Shown: in pieces, positions 25,042 to 33,830 of the stretch
Numbering within the stretch: the stretch's first letter is position 1
Layout of the letters: every line of letters begins with the position of its first letter
Origin: SIG459 sp045631645
Lineage (GTDB): Bacteria > Bacillota > Clostridia > Oscillospirales > Oscillospiraceae
NCBI GenBank assembly: GCA_045631645.1
Contig: JAZQVC010000009.1
Span: 1 to 64,000, forward strand
Direction of reading: 5' to 3'
DNA length: 64,000 nucleotides
Made by a program: the position numbers and the translations under genes
The notes under the pieces: model-generated
The model's input: the letters and a program-made list of their open reading frames with translations, nothing else
Told to the model about the DNA's origin: nothing
Database searches by the model: none

Positions 25042-25440
25042 ATGGCAGCACCTAAGAAAAAGGTAGTACGCACTCGCCGTAAAGAGCGCAAGAACGTAGA
25101 GAAGGGCCAGGTGCATATCAGCTCTTCCTTCAATAACACCATGGTAACCGTCACCGACACTCAGGGCAACGCTCTGTCCTGGGCATCCGCCGGTGGCATG
25201 GGCTTCCGCGGAAGCAAGAAGTCCACCCCCTTCGCAGCTCAGACCGCAGCTGAAGTTGCCGCTAAGGCAGCTATGGAGCATGGTCTGAAGACCGTTGAAG
25301 TTTTCGTCAAGGGCCCCGGCTCCGGACGTGAAGCTGCAATCCGCGCCCTGCAGACCGCAGGTCTTGAGGTAACGATGATCAAGGATGTGACTCCCATCCC
25401 CCACAACGGATGCCGTCCTCCCAAGCGTCGTCGCGTCTAA
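25042..25440 (+). CDS. rpsK: 30S ribosomal protein S11
   Basis: A 132-residue S11 (uS11), part of the platform near the mRNA exit. VHISSSFNNTMVTVTD, WASAGGMGFRGSKKSTPFAA and the C-terminal PHNGCRPPKRRRV are diagnostic. Confidence 0.98.
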   Translation: MAAPKKKVVRTRRKERKNVEKGQVHISSSFNNTMVTVTDTQGNALSWASAGGMGFRGSKKSTPFAAQTAAEVAAKAAMEHGLKTVEVFVKGPGSGREAAIRALQTAGLEVTMIKDVTPIPHNGCRPPKRRRV

Positions 25441-25462
25441 TTGAAGAAGGAGGAATATAACT

Positions 25463-26071
25463 ATGGCTAGAAATATGCAGCCCATCGTAAAACGTTGCAA
25501 GCAGCTGGGCATTTCTCCTGCTTACATGGGCTATACCAGCGGATCCAAGTCCGAAACCATCCGCAACCCCCAGGGTCAGACCCGCAAAAAGCAGAGCGAG
25601 TATGCTCTCCAGCTCAAGGAGAAGCAGAAAGTTAAGTTCGTATACGGCATTCTGGAGAAGCAGTTCCGCCTGTACTACGAAAAGGCAGCCAAGGCTCCCG
25701 GCCAGACCGGTGAGAACCTTCTCACCACCATCGAGCGCCGCCTGGACAACGTTGTCTACCGCCTCGGTTTCGCTATGACCCGCGCAGAAGCCCGTCAGCT
25801 GGTTTCTCACGGTCACTTCACCGTTAACGGCCGCAAGGTCAACATCCCCAGCTTCCTTGTTAAGCCCGGCATGGTTATCTCCCTCAAGGAGACCAGCAAG
25901 GGTCTTGAGAAGATTAAGTCCAATGTTGAGGCTAACTCCATCACCCAGGCTCCCAAGTGGCTTGAGTATGATGCCAACAACATGATCGCTAAGGTCGTCG
26001 CCAACCCCGCAAGAGACGACATCGACCTGCCTATTGAAGAGCACCTCATCGTCGAGCTGTATTCTAAGTAA
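25463..26071 (+). CDS. rpsD: 30S ribosomal protein S4
   Basis: A 202-residue S4 (uS4), an assembly initiator on 16S rRNA. The N-terminal region lacks the four-cysteine zinc knuckle (only one Cys, MQPIVKRCKQLG), so this is the zinc-free form, although S14, L36 and L24 here are Cys-rich. The S4 RNA-binding domain has RRLDNVVYRLGFAMTRAEARQL-type sequence (LDNVVYRLGFA) and HGHFTVNGRKVNIPS. In E. coli and B. subtilis S4 represses its own operon or gene. Confidence 0.97.
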   Translation: MARNMQPIVKRCKQLGISPAYMGYTSGSKSETIRNPQGQTRKKQSEYALQLKEKQKVKFVYGILEKQFRLYYEKAAKAPGQTGENLLTTIERRLDNVVYRLGFAMTRAEARQLVSHGHFTVNGRKVNIPSFLVKPGMVISLKETSKGLEKIKSNVEANSITQAPKWLEYDANNMIAKVVANPARDDIDLPIEEHLIVELYSK

Positions 26072-26150
26072 GACAGAGACCCTCAAATTGGTAAGCTGAA
26101 CCTTTTAAATGTGCGCAAAACACAAAAATTGAAGGAGGGTAAAATCAAGC

Positions 26151-27101
26151 ATGATTGAAATTAAAAAGCCCCGTATCGAGTGCATCGAGACTCCGTCCGA
26201 CGATTCTTACGGCAAATACGTTGTAGAACCCCTCGAGCGTGGCTACGGCACGACTTTGGGCAACTCTCTCCGCAGAGTGCTCCTCTCCTCTCTTCCCGGA
26301 ACTGCGGTCACCGCAATTAAGATCGCAGGCATTCAGCACGAGTTTGCAACCATCCCCGGTGTTAAGGAAGATGTCACTGAGATCGTCCTCAACGTCAAGA
26401 GCATCATCGCAAGACTTCATTGCGAGGGTCCCAAGACTGTTTACATCGAGGCTGCTGGCGAGTGCGAAGTAACTGCCGGCGATATCAAGGCAGATGGCGA
26501 AGTTGAGATCCTCAATCCCGATCTCCACATCGCTACCCTCGGCGCTGACGCTTCTCTCAGCATGGAACTGACCATCTGCCACGGCAGAGGCTATGTCACC
26601 GCTGACAGAAACAAGTCCGCACAGGCTGTCATCGGAACCATTCCCGTCGACTCCATCTACACCCCCGTACTGAAGGTCAACTACACTGTGGAGAACACCC
26701 GTGTAGGTAACCAGACCGACTTTGACAAGCTCACCATCGAGGTATGGACTGACAAGACCATCACCGCACGTGACGCTGTCAGCCTGGGTGCAAAGATTCT
26801 CTGCGACCACTTCACCATCTTCACCGACCTGAGCGAGAACATCAGCTCCCGCCAGACCGTTGTTGAAAGAGTTGAGCAGCAGAGAGACAAGGTTCTTGAG
26901 ATGACCATTGAAGAGCTGGATCTTTCCGTCCGCAGCTTCAATTGCCTGAAGAGAGCAAATATCAACACTGTTGAAGACCTGGTTGGCAAGACTCAGGACG
27001 AAATGATTAAAGTTCGTAACCTTGGCCGCAAGTCCCTTGAAGAGGTTGAGCATAAGCTCGCCATGATGGGCCTTAGCCTGGCAAGTGAAGAGAACAACTA
27101 A
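26151..27101 (+). CDS. rpoA: RNA polymerase alpha subunit
   Basis: A 316-residue alpha subunit. The N-terminal dimerisation domain has EPLERGYGTTLGNSLRRVLLSS. The C-terminal domain (about residues 245-310) has ELDLSVRSFNCLKRANI and RNLGRKSLEEVEHKL, contacting UP elements and activators. Normal length. It lies 79 bases after rpsD with its own GAAGGAGGG. Confidence 0.98.
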   Translation: MIEIKKPRIECIETPSDDSYGKYVVEPLERGYGTTLGNSLRRVLLSSLPGTAVTAIKIAGIQHEFATIPGVKEDVTEIVLNVKSIIARLHCEGPKTVYIEAAGECEVTAGDIKADGEVEILNPDLHIATLGADASLSMELTICHGRGYVTADRNKSAQAVIGTIPVDSIYTPVLKVNYTVENTRVGNQTDFDKLTIEVWTDKTITARDAVSLGAKILCDHFTIFTDLSENISSRQTVVERVEQQRDKVLEMTIEELDLSVRSFNCLKRANINTVEDLVGKTQDEMIKVRNLGRKSLEEVEHKLAMMGLSLASEENN

Positions 27102-27127
27102 TTTTCCCGACAAGGAGGAAACCGAAA

Positions 27128-27469
27128 ATGCCCGGTACTAGAAAACTCGGCAAGACCACCGATCAGCGCATGGCCATGCTCCGTCAGCAGGTTACTGATT
27201 TCCTGGATAACGGCAGAATGGAAACCACTTTCACCCGCGCAAAAGAGATCGGCTCTATGGCTGAGAAAATGATAACTCTCGGAAAGAAGAAGGATCTGGC
27301 TGCATACCGTCAGGCCCTCGCTTTCATCACCCGCGAAGATGTTGCTAAGAAGGTCTTCGAAGAGATCGCTCCCAAGTACGCTGAGCGTCAGGGCGGCTAT
27401 ACTCGCGTGACCCGCATCGGACCCCGCCGCGGTGACGCTGCTGAGATGGCAGTTATCGAACTCGTATAA
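27128..27469 (+). CDS. rplQ: 50S ribosomal protein L17
   Basis: A 113-residue L17 (bL17) near the tunnel exit. The start is MPGTRKLGKTTDQRMAMLRQ, and GGYTRVTRIGPRRGDAAEMA is the C-terminal signature. It closes the superoperon; a strong terminator follows 20 bases later. Confidence 0.98.
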   Translation: MPGTRKLGKTTDQRMAMLRQQVTDFLDNGRMETTFTRAKEIGSMAEKMITLGKKKDLAAYRQALAFITREDVAKKVFEEIAPKYAERQGGYTRVTRIGPRRGDAAEMAVIELV

Positions 27470-27490
27470 GTTCACTCTTTCCGTAAATAA

Positions 27491-27522
27491 AAATCCCTTG
27501 CCTTTCGGCAAGGGATTTTTTT
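27491..27522. terminator. Terminator shared by rplQ and metA (convergent)
   Basis: A perfect 12-base-pair stem, AAATCCCTTGCC (27491-27502) with GGCAAGGGATTT (27507-27518), TTTC loop, T tract to 27522 and A tract on the other side. Confidence 0.92.
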
Positions 27523-27535
27523 ATATCTTTATATA

Positions 27536-28456
27536 TTATTCCGCAAGAGTGTTAAGGTCATAGGGAGTGGTCTGATAGACGAAGTAGTTGAGCCAGTTCT
27601 GGTAGAGAAGGTTTGCGTGGCTGCGCCATGTAACGAGAGGCTCTTTGGTGTCGTCATCATTGGGGAAGTAGTTATAGGGGACATGAATAGGAAGACCCTG
27701 ATTTTTATCGCGCTCATATTCAAGCTTTAAGGTTTCTCTGTCATACTCACTGTGGCCTGTGATAAAAACCTGCTTGCCGCCCTCGGTGGCAACAGCATAT
27801 ACACCTGCATCAGGAGAGGAAGCGAGAATTTTCAGCTGAGGGCAGGCTTCGATATCCTCGCGTTTTATGCTGGTATGGCGGGAATGGGGTGCCATAAACA
27901 CCTCATCAAAACCGCGGAGAAGCATATTACTGCGGCGCTCAACGCTATGGGGGAAAACGCCAAAGAGTTTTTCATCGAGGGTATACTTGGGTATGCCGTA
28001 ATGATGGTAAAGCGCAGCCTGTGCTCCCCAGCAGATATGGAAAACGCTGTGGACATGGGTTTTGCTCCAATCCATTATTTCGCAAAGCTCATCCCAATAA
28101 TCAACCTCTTCAAAATCCATAAGTTCCACAGGAGCGCCGGTTATAATCATGCCGTCATAATAGCGGTCGCAAACCCTGTCGAAGGTTGTATAGAACTTCA
28201 GCATATGCTCGCTTGCGGTGTTTTTGGAGACATGGCCGCGCATTTGCATAAGCTCCAGCTCAACCTGCAAAGGAGTGTTGCCCAAAAGACGGGCAAGCTG
28301 GGTCTCGGTGACCACCTTGGTGGGCATTAGGTTGAGGAGAAGTATCTGGAGAGGACGAATATCCTGAGTCATTGCTCGGTTTTCCGTCATAACGAATATG
28401 TTTTCGCTATTGAGAGTTTGGGTTGCGGGAAGGTCATTGGGGATTTTTATAGGCAT
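27536..28456 (-). CDS. metA: Homoserine O-acetyltransferase (MetA family)
   Basis: A 306-residue MetA-family enzyme activating homoserine for methionine synthesis. The catalytic Cys is in FHICWGAQ and the catalytic His/Glu region is in ITGHSEYDRETL. The acyl-CoA choice is set by the residue after GAPV: here Glu (ITGAPVEL), which in characterised MetA proteins gives acetyl-CoA use, whereas E. coli has Gly and uses succinyl-CoA. So although usually labelled succinyltransferase, this is predicted to make O-acetylhomoserine, matching the metY gene just upstream in the same transcript. Confidence 0.93.
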   Translation of the reverse strand: MPIKIPNDLPATQTLNSENIFVMTENRAMTQDIRPLQILLLNLMPTKVVTETQLARLLGNTPLQVELELMQMRGHVSKNTASEHMLKFYTTFDRVCDRYYDGMIITGAPVELMDFEEVDYWDELCEIMDWSKTHVHSVFHICWGAQAALYHHYGIPKYTLDEKLFGVFPHSVERRSNMLLRGFDEVFMAPHSRHTSIKREDIEACPQLKILASSPDAGVYAVATEGGKQVFITGHSEYDRETLKLEYERDKNQGLPIHVPYNYFPNDDDTKEPLVTWRSHANLLYQNWLNYFVYQTTPYDLNTLAE

Positions 28457-28481
28457 GGACTATGGCTCCTTTCGGGGCGTT

Positions 28482-29765
28482 TTATATCTTTGCAAGAGCC
28501 TGTTCAAGGTCTGCAATAAGGTCGGTGACATCTTCAATGCCAACACTGAGGCGGACAAGGTCAGGAGTGACACCTGCTGCAGAGAGTTCTTCATCGTTCA
28601 TCTGGCGATGGGTGGCGCTGGCAGGATGGAGGCAGCAGGTACGTGCATCGGCAACATGGGTTTCAATTGCCGCAACGCGGAGATGACCCATAAATTCCTC
28701 AGCGATGACTCTTCCGCCCTTTATGCCGAAGGAGACAACACCGCAGGAACCATTGGGAAGATATTTCTGACCAAGCTCATAATATTCGTCACCGGGAAGA
28801 CCGCAGTACTTAACCCAGGAAATTTTTTCGTGCTTGCTGAGATACTCGGCAATTGCCTGAGCATTCTCGCAGTGGCGTTTTACGCGAAGGTGGAGGCTTT
28901 CAAGACCCAGATTGAGATAATATGCATTCTGGGGAGCTTGTATGGAGCCGAGGTCACGCATAAGCTGGGAGGTGCACTTGGTGATAAATGCGCCTTCAAG
29001 ACCGAAGCGCTCGGTATAAGTAACGCCGTGGTAGCTTTCGTCGGGGGTGCAGAGTCCGGGGAATTTTTCAGCGTGGGCTGTCCAGTCAAACTTTCCGGAG
29101 TCCACAATGCACCCGCCGAGAGCGCCGCCGTGGCCGTCCATATACTTGGTGGTGGAGTGAGTTACGATGTCTGCGCCCCATTCGAAGGGACGGCAGTTAA
29201 TGGGGGTTGCAAAGGTGTTGTCAATGATAAGGGGTACACCGTGAGCATGAGCGGCCTTTGCGAACTTCTCTATATCAAGGACGGTGAGTGCGGGGTTGGC
29301 GATAGTCTCGCCGAAAACTGCCTTGGTGTTGGGGCGGAAAGCCTTTTCCAGCTCCTCTTCGCTGCAATTGGGGGAGACAAAGGTGAACTCAACGCCCATG
29401 CGCTTCATTGTAACGGCGAAAAGGTTATAAGTGCCGCCATAGATGCTGGCAGAGGAGACAACATGGTCGCCGCAGGAGGCAATATTGAAAACAGCGTAGA
29501 AGTTTGCAGCCTGGCCTGAGGAAGTGAGCATAGCTGCGCTGCCGCCTTCAAGGGCGGCTATCTTGGCGGCAACATAGTCATTAGTGGGGTTTTGGAGGCG
29601 GCTGTAGAAATATCCGCTGGCTTCAAGGTCGAAAAGTTTGCCCATTTCCGCACTGGAATCATACTTAAAGGTGGTGCTCTGGATTATGGGAATCTGGCGG
29701 GGCTCGCCATTGCCGGGAACATAGCCCGCCTGCACGCATTTTGTTCCAAGTTTCTTTTCGCTCAT
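28482..29765 (-). CDS. metY: O-acetylhomoserine sulfhydrylase (MetY)
   Basis: A 427-residue PLP enzyme of the Cys/Met metabolism family, forming homocysteine from O-acetylhomoserine and sulfide. The PLP lysine lies in THSTTKYMDGHG, with SGQAANFYA and PLIIDNTFATP upstream. The length (about 425 rather than 380) and the FGVKGG-like end favour MetY over cystathionine synthases. Followed 25 bases later by metA, giving a complete direct-sulfhydrylation pair. It is transcribed from a promoter at 29849-29877 through a hairpin leader. Confidence 0.93.
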   Translation of the reverse strand: MSEKKLGTKCVQAGYVPGNGEPRQIPIIQSTTFKYDSSAEMGKLFDLEASGYFYSRLQNPTNDYVAAKIAALEGGSAAMLTSSGQAANFYAVFNIASCGDHVVSSASIYGGTYNLFAVTMKRMGVEFTFVSPNCSEEELEKAFRPNTKAVFGETIANPALTVLDIEKFAKAAHAHGVPLIIDNTFATPINCRPFEWGADIVTHSTTKYMDGHGGALGGCIVDSGKFDWTAHAEKFPGLCTPDESYHGVTYTERFGLEGAFITKCTSQLMRDLGSIQAPQNAYYLNLGLESLHLRVKRHCENAQAIAEYLSKHEKISWVKYCGLPGDEYYELGQKYLPNGSCGVVSFGIKGGRVIAEEFMGHLRVAAIETHVADARTCCLHPASATHRQMNDEELSAAGVTPDLVRLSVGIEDVTDLIADLEQALAKI

Positions 29766-29786
29766 ATCAATGCTCCTTATATTTGA

Positions 29787-29820
29787 AAAGGCGGCTTGGG
29801 AACCTCTCCCAGCCGCCTTT
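29787..29820 (-). terminator. Terminator-like hairpin in the metY leader
   Basis: AAAGGCGGCT (29787-29796) pairs with AGCCGCCTTT (29811-29820), and GGGA with TCCC inside. On the minus strand it ends in TTTTC and lies just before the metY ribosome binding site. It can end transcripts of the upstream MATE gene, but the metY promoter is also upstream of it, so it might act as an attenuator. Confidence 0.6.
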
Positions 29821-29848
29821 AAGCTCAGGTATTTTAGAGTTCTATATC

Positions 29849-29877
29849 ATTTTAAGCGCGCTTATTCCACTTGTCAA
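29849..29877 (-). promoter_or_regulatory. Sigma-A promoter of metY-metA
   Basis: On the minus strand TTGACA (29872-29877), a 17-base spacer and TAAAAT (29849-29854). The -35 box overlaps the stop of the MATE gene. No SAM riboswitch or T-box sequence is recognisable in the short leader. Confidence 0.75.
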
Positions 29878-31280
29878 GCAGCTTTGCGGAAAAGAGGTTT
29901 GCGGGGCTTTTCGAATCCGTGAACCCAATCCGAGAACAAATAATAGAATAGATAAATTATGGAGCTTATTGTCCACGTGATGGGATATGCCCAGTATACA
30001 AAGCGGATTTCGCCCACAAAATGCATTATACAGAAGATATATACAAGGCGGATTCCGCACCATACGGCCAGCATAACAATCATGGGTATAAATGTTTTGC
30101 CTGCGCCGCGGCAAACTGCGGCAATGGAATGGGAGAATGCGAGAAGGAAGTAGAAAGCGGCGAGAGTGCGCACCTGAAGAGCGCCAAGCTCCACAACGCC
30201 GGGATTGTTGTCAAAAAGAGCCACAAGCTGGGAAGCGGAGAAGAAGACAACAACGCCTATGCACTGAGCAAGAACAACAGCCAGCAAAATGCCAAATCGA
30301 GCACCTTTCTTGGCTCTGTCATACTCTTTTGCGCCAAGATTCTGGCTTATAAAGGTGCTGATTGCCATGTTGAAGCTCATTATAGGCAGGAAGGCGAAGC
30401 CTTCAATCTTGCTATGAACACCGTAGGCGGCCATTGCAAGCATGCCGAAGGAGTTGATCTGGCTCTGGACAACAACATTGGCAAAGCCGATAACGCTGTT
30501 TTGCACACCTGCGGGAAGGCCGATTCGAAGGATCTCACCGAAAATTCCCTTGTGGAAGCGAATGCGACGGGGATAAATGGTGTAGATATGACCCTTTTTC
30601 AGAAGGTGGAAAAGGCAAAGCACAAAGGCGCTTGCCTGACTGATGACGGTTGCAAAAGCGGCGGACCATACTCCCCAATGGAAAACACCGATGAAGAGAA
30701 GGTCAAGAACGATGTTGATGAGGGAGGAGTAGATAAGATAGTAAAGGGGGCGGCGACTGTCTCCGAGAGCATTCATAACGCCCTTGCAGCTATTATAAAG
30801 CACAATGGTGCTTATTCCTGCAAAATAGGTGCGGAAATATGAGACGGCTTCATCCATAACTGCGGGGTCTGTGTTTATCCAGCGGAGAAGGGTGGGGGTG
30901 AAGATAATGCCGAAAACCGTAAGGATTAAGCTTGAGACAAGACCGAAGGCAATGTTTGTGTGGATAGCCTTGCTGACATTTTCAGGCTCGTTTGCACCGA
31001 AATAACGTCCGATAACAGCACTTGTGGCCATACCCATGCCGATAAGGAAGCTTATCATCAGGTGGATAAGAGGACCCGAGGAACTTACCGCGGCAAGGGA
31101 ACTTGTGCCCAAAAGTCTGCCAACAATGAAGGCGTCGGCGGTGTTATAAAGCTGCTGAAAAATCTGGCTCAGCAGTATGGGCAAAGCGAAGGCAAGCATA
31201 TGTTTATAGATGTTGCCGCTTGTCATATTGCGCGTTGTACGCGCTCCTTTATTCAGTTTTTTCTCAATTACATTTTCCAT
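29874..31280 (-). CDS. MATE family efflux transporter
   Basis: A 468-residue multidrug and toxic compound extrusion-type membrane protein with about 12 hydrophobic helices in two related halves. LPILLSQIFQQLYNTADAFI is the family N-terminal signature, and LRIGLPAGVQNSVIGFANV opens the second half. It would export cationic compounds by sodium or proton antiport; the substrate is unknown. ATG 31280 (MENVIEKKLNKG) is chosen with GGGAGGTG upstream. The reading from 31484 would run through the pyrB terminator. Confidence 0.88.
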   Translation of the reverse strand: MENVIEKKLNKGARTTRNMTSGNIYKHMLAFALPILLSQIFQQLYNTADAFIVGRLLGTSSLAAVSSSGPLIHLMISFLIGMGMATSAVIGRYFGANEPENVSKAIHTNIAFGLVSSLILTVFGIIFTPTLLRWINTDPAVMDEAVSYFRTYFAGISTIVLYNSCKGVMNALGDSRRPLYYLIYSSLINIVLDLLFIGVFHWGVWSAAFATVISQASAFVLCLFHLLKKGHIYTIYPRRIRFHKGIFGEILRIGLPAGVQNSVIGFANVVVQSQINSFGMLAMAAYGVHSKIEGFAFLPIMSFNMAISTFISQNLGAKEYDRAKKGARFGILLAVVLAQCIGVVVFFSASQLVALFDNNPGVVELGALQVRTLAAFYFLLAFSHSIAAVCRGAGKTFIPMIVMLAVWCGIRLVYIFCIMHFVGEIRFVYWAYPITWTISSIIYLFYYLFSDWVHGFEKPRKPLFRKAA

Positions 31281-31320
31281 AAAGCTTATTGTACACCTCC
31301 CACAGGAAGAATACAACAGT

Positions 31321-31358
31321 AAAAAAACCGCAACATTCAGCTGAATGTTGCGGTTTTT
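31321..31358. terminator. Terminator of the pyr operon
   Basis: A perfect 18-base-pair palindrome centred between 31340 and 31341 (CAG|CTG core). On the minus strand it follows the pyrB stop by 11 bases and ends in seven T residues. Confidence 0.93.
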
Positions 31359-31369
31359 ATCGTTAATAT

Positions 31370-32458
31370 TTATGCCTTGGTGTCGCAGTAGATGCAGCGG
31401 TAAACACCGTCTTCGCCATCGCTGCGGCGGAAAATATGAGGAAGCTCTTGCTCGATGCCGGTTATGCAGCGGCCATGGCTGCACTTGAGGTCGCGGCGGA
31501 GAGTCTCTTCGGGGGGAAGAGTGGACTTCTTTGCGCCCTTAGCGTTGTTTTCAAGCAGCTTCAGTATAAGAGCCATGCGGATGTACTTTCCGTTATGAAC
31601 CTGGCGGAAGTATGCAGCGCGTTCATCGGCGTCCACGCCCACGCTGATCTCGTTTACGCGGGGCAGGGGATGGAGAATGCGCATATCAGCCTTGGCGGTG
31701 AGAAGCTTTTCGGGGGTGAGAATGTAGCTATCCTTAAGGCGGAGATACTCCTCCTCGCTTGCAAAGCGCTCGCGCTGAACTCTGGTCATATAGAGGATGT
31801 CCAGCTGAGGCATAGCCTCTTCAAGGGAGCGAACCTCGCTATACTCAATGCCCTGCTTATCCAGAATTTCGGTGCGGACGTGCTCGGGAATGCGCAGCTC
31901 ATCGGGAGAGATGAGGACAAAACGCACGCCGGCATAACGGCTCATTGCTGCCAAAAGGGAGTGAACGGTGCGTCCGAACTTAAGATCACCGCAGCATCCC
32001 ACAGTGAGACCTTCAAAGCGTCCCATCTCGCGGTGGATGGTGAGAAGGTCGGTGAGTGTCTGGGTGGGGTGGTTATGGCCACCGTCGCCTGCGTTGATAA
32101 CGGGGATGGAGCAGTTGAGGCTGGCTACATAGGGAGCGCCCTCCTTGGGGTGGCGCATTGCGATTATATCTGCAAAGCAGTTGACAGTCTTGGCGGTATC
32201 GGCAACGCTTTCGCCCTTGGAGACGGAGGAACTGGTTGCGTCGGAAAAGCCGATGACATGTCCGCCCAGCTCATACATTGCAGACTCAAAGCTGAGTCTT
32301 GTGCGGGTGGAGGGCTCATAAAAGAGGGTCGCAAGCTTTTTGCGAGCGCACTTCTCGGCGTAGGCATCGGGATTTGCAATTATATCCTCGGCGGTGGCAA
32401 TAAGACCGTCAATTTCCTCGGTGGAGAGGTCGAGAATATCGATTACGTCCTTTTTCAT
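31370..32458 (-). CDS. pyrB: Aspartate carbamoyltransferase with C-terminal PyrI-like zinc domain
   Basis: A 362-residue enzyme joining carbamoyl phosphate and aspartate, the committed step of pyrimidine synthesis. Residues ~1-305 are a complete catalytic chain: FYEPSTRTRLSFESAM (phosphate loop), SKGESVADT (loop with catalytic Ser and Lys), HPTQTLTDLLTI and HPLPRVNEI. The last ~40 residues hold a CX4C and a CX2C pair (about residues 326, 331, 355, 358) in the context CSHGRCITG and YRCIYCD. This is the pattern of the zinc domain of the separate regulatory subunit PyrI. The nucleotide-binding allosteric domain of PyrI is missing. Last gene of the operon, 16 bases after pyrE. Confidence 0.93.
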   Translation of the reverse strand: MKKDVIDILDLSTEEIDGLIATAEDIIANPDAYAEKCARKKLATLFYEPSTRTRLSFESAMYELGGHVIGFSDATSSSVSKGESVADTAKTVNCFADIIAMRHPKEGAPYVASLNCSIPVINAGDGGHNHPTQTLTDLLTIHREMGRFEGLTVGCCGDLKFGRTVHSLLAAMSRYAGVRFVLISPDELRIPEHVRTEILDKQGIEYSEVRSLEEAMPQLDILYMTRVQRERFASEEEYLRLKDSYILTPEKLLTAKADMRILHPLPRVNEISVGVDADERAAYFRQVHNGKYIRMALILKLLENNAKGAKKSTLPPEETLRRDLKCSHGRCITGIEQELPHIFRRSDGEDGVYRCIYCDTKA

Positions 32459-32474
32459 TCCAAAGACTCCTTAA

Positions 32475-33107
32475 TTACTTGCCAATCCAGCTCTCGTCGG
32501 AGGGATTATTGCGGAAAGCGATGAGACGGGCTTTGTCGCTCTCGGCAATATAGCCGTCGGCTGCTGCAACTTCAACAATGGTGTCAAAGTCGGTGAGGCT
32601 GACGTTCTTTACATTGGCAGCGCTAAGACGCTCAACGCTCTTTGCCATGCCGTAGGTGAAGATGCTGGCGATACCGAGGACTTCTGCACCTGCTTCACGG
32701 AGGGCATCAACAACATCGATGCAGCTGCCGCCGGTGGAGATGAGATCCTCAACAACAACAACCTTCTGGCCGGGGAGAAGCTTGCCCTCGATGCGGTTGT
32801 TGCGGCCGTGGTCCTTGGCGCTGCCGCGGACATAGCCCATGGGCAGACCCATGAGATGAGCGGTGATGGCGGCGTGGGCAATACCTGCGGTGGAGGTGCC
32901 CATAAGAACTTCGGCTTCGGGATAGTTTTCGCGGATGATCTGGGCAATGCCGGATTCAACATCCAGTCTGACCTCGTGGTCGGAGAGGGTGAGGCGGTTG
33001 TCGCAGTAGATGGGGCTCTTGATGCCGCTTGCCCAGGTGAAGGGCTCGTCGGGACGGAGGAAAACAGCCTTTATCTTGAGAAGATCCTTTGCAATTTTGG
33101 TTTTCAT
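32475..33107 (-). CDS. pyrE: Orotate phosphoribosyltransferase
   Basis: A 210-residue enzyme making OMP from orotate and PRPP. The PRPP-binding motif is VVVVEDLISTGGS, and TSTAGIAHAA and YVRGSAKDHGRNNRIEG form the catalytic loop. Follows pyrF closely in the same transcript and precedes pyrB. Confidence 0.95.
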   Translation of the reverse strand: MKTKIAKDLLKIKAVFLRPDEPFTWASGIKSPIYCDNRLTLSDHEVRLDVESGIAQIIRENYPEAEVLMGTSTAGIAHAAITAHLMGLPMGYVRGSAKDHGRNNRIEGKLLPGQKVVVVEDLISTGGSCIDVVDALREAGAEVLGIASIFTYGMAKSVERLSAANVKNVSLTDFDTIVEVAAADGYIAESDKARLIAFRNNPSDESWIGK

Positions 33108-33131
33108 ATCAATACCTCTTAAATATATTTT

Positions 33132-33830
33132 TTAACCGATAAATTCTGCGCAGCAGCGCTTCCATGCTGCAACGGGGTCAGCGGCAGCGGTGATGGGTCT
33201 GCCAACTACGATGTAGTCGGAGCCAATCTCCTTTGCGCGTGCGGGGGTGGTAACGCGAACCTGGTCGCCAACATCGCCATCTGCGAAGCGGACACCGGGG
33301 GTTACGGTGACGAAGTCTGCGCCGCATACTTCGTGAACTTTGCCTGCCTCAAGGGGAGAGCAGACAACGCCAGCAAGACCTGCCTCAGCGGCGCACTTTG
33401 CATAGTGCATAACAACCTCGTCCAGAGGCTTTTCGATGAGAAGGTCAGCTTCCATACGCTCCTGAGAGGTGGAAGTGAGCTGGGTGACAGCGATAAGGAG
33501 AGGACGGGTGCCGTCGGGACGGGTGAGACCCTCGAGGGCGGCTTCCATCATGGCCTTGGTGCCTGCGGCATGGAGGTTGGTCATATCAACATCCAGACCG
33601 GAGAGAACAGCCATTGCCTTCTTAACGGTGTTGGGGATATCGTGGAGCTTCAGGTCCAGGAAAATCTTGTGACCTCTTGCCTTGATTTCGCGGACGATAT
33701 CGGGACCTGCGGAGTAATAAAGCTCCATTCCGATTTTAACAAAGGGACGTTCCTCGCCGAATTTTGCGAGAAAATCGAGAGTTTCCTGTTTGCCGGCGAA
33801 GTCGCAGGCGATGATTACGTCTTTACCCAT
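33132..33830 (-). CDS. pyrF: Orotidine 5'-phosphate decarboxylase
   Basis: A 232-residue class I enzyme converting OMP to UMP. The catalytic Asp/Lys network is in FLDLKLHDIPNTV, and VTPGVR and YIVVGRPIT bind phosphate. Start overlaps the pyrD stop by one base (TAATG), so translation is coupled. Confidence 0.96.
   Translation of the reverse strand: MGKDVIIACDFAGKQETLDFLAKFGEERPFVKIGMELYYSAGPDIVREIKARGHKIFLDLKLHDIPNTVKKAMAVLSGLDVDMTNLHAAGTKAMMEAALEGLTRPDGTRPLLIAVTQLTSTSQERMEADLLIEKPLDEVVMHYAKCAAEAGLAGVVCSPLEAGKVHEVCGADFVTVTPGVRFADGDVGDQVRVTTPARAKEIGSDYIVVGRPITAAADPVAAWKRCCAEFIG

Noticed and set aside
24430..25055. Frames antisense to rpmJ and rpsM
   Set aside because: Shadows of small ribosomal genes.
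29766..29860. SAM riboswitch or T-box before metY
   Set aside because: The leader is only ~70 bases and lacks the conserved cores of either element.
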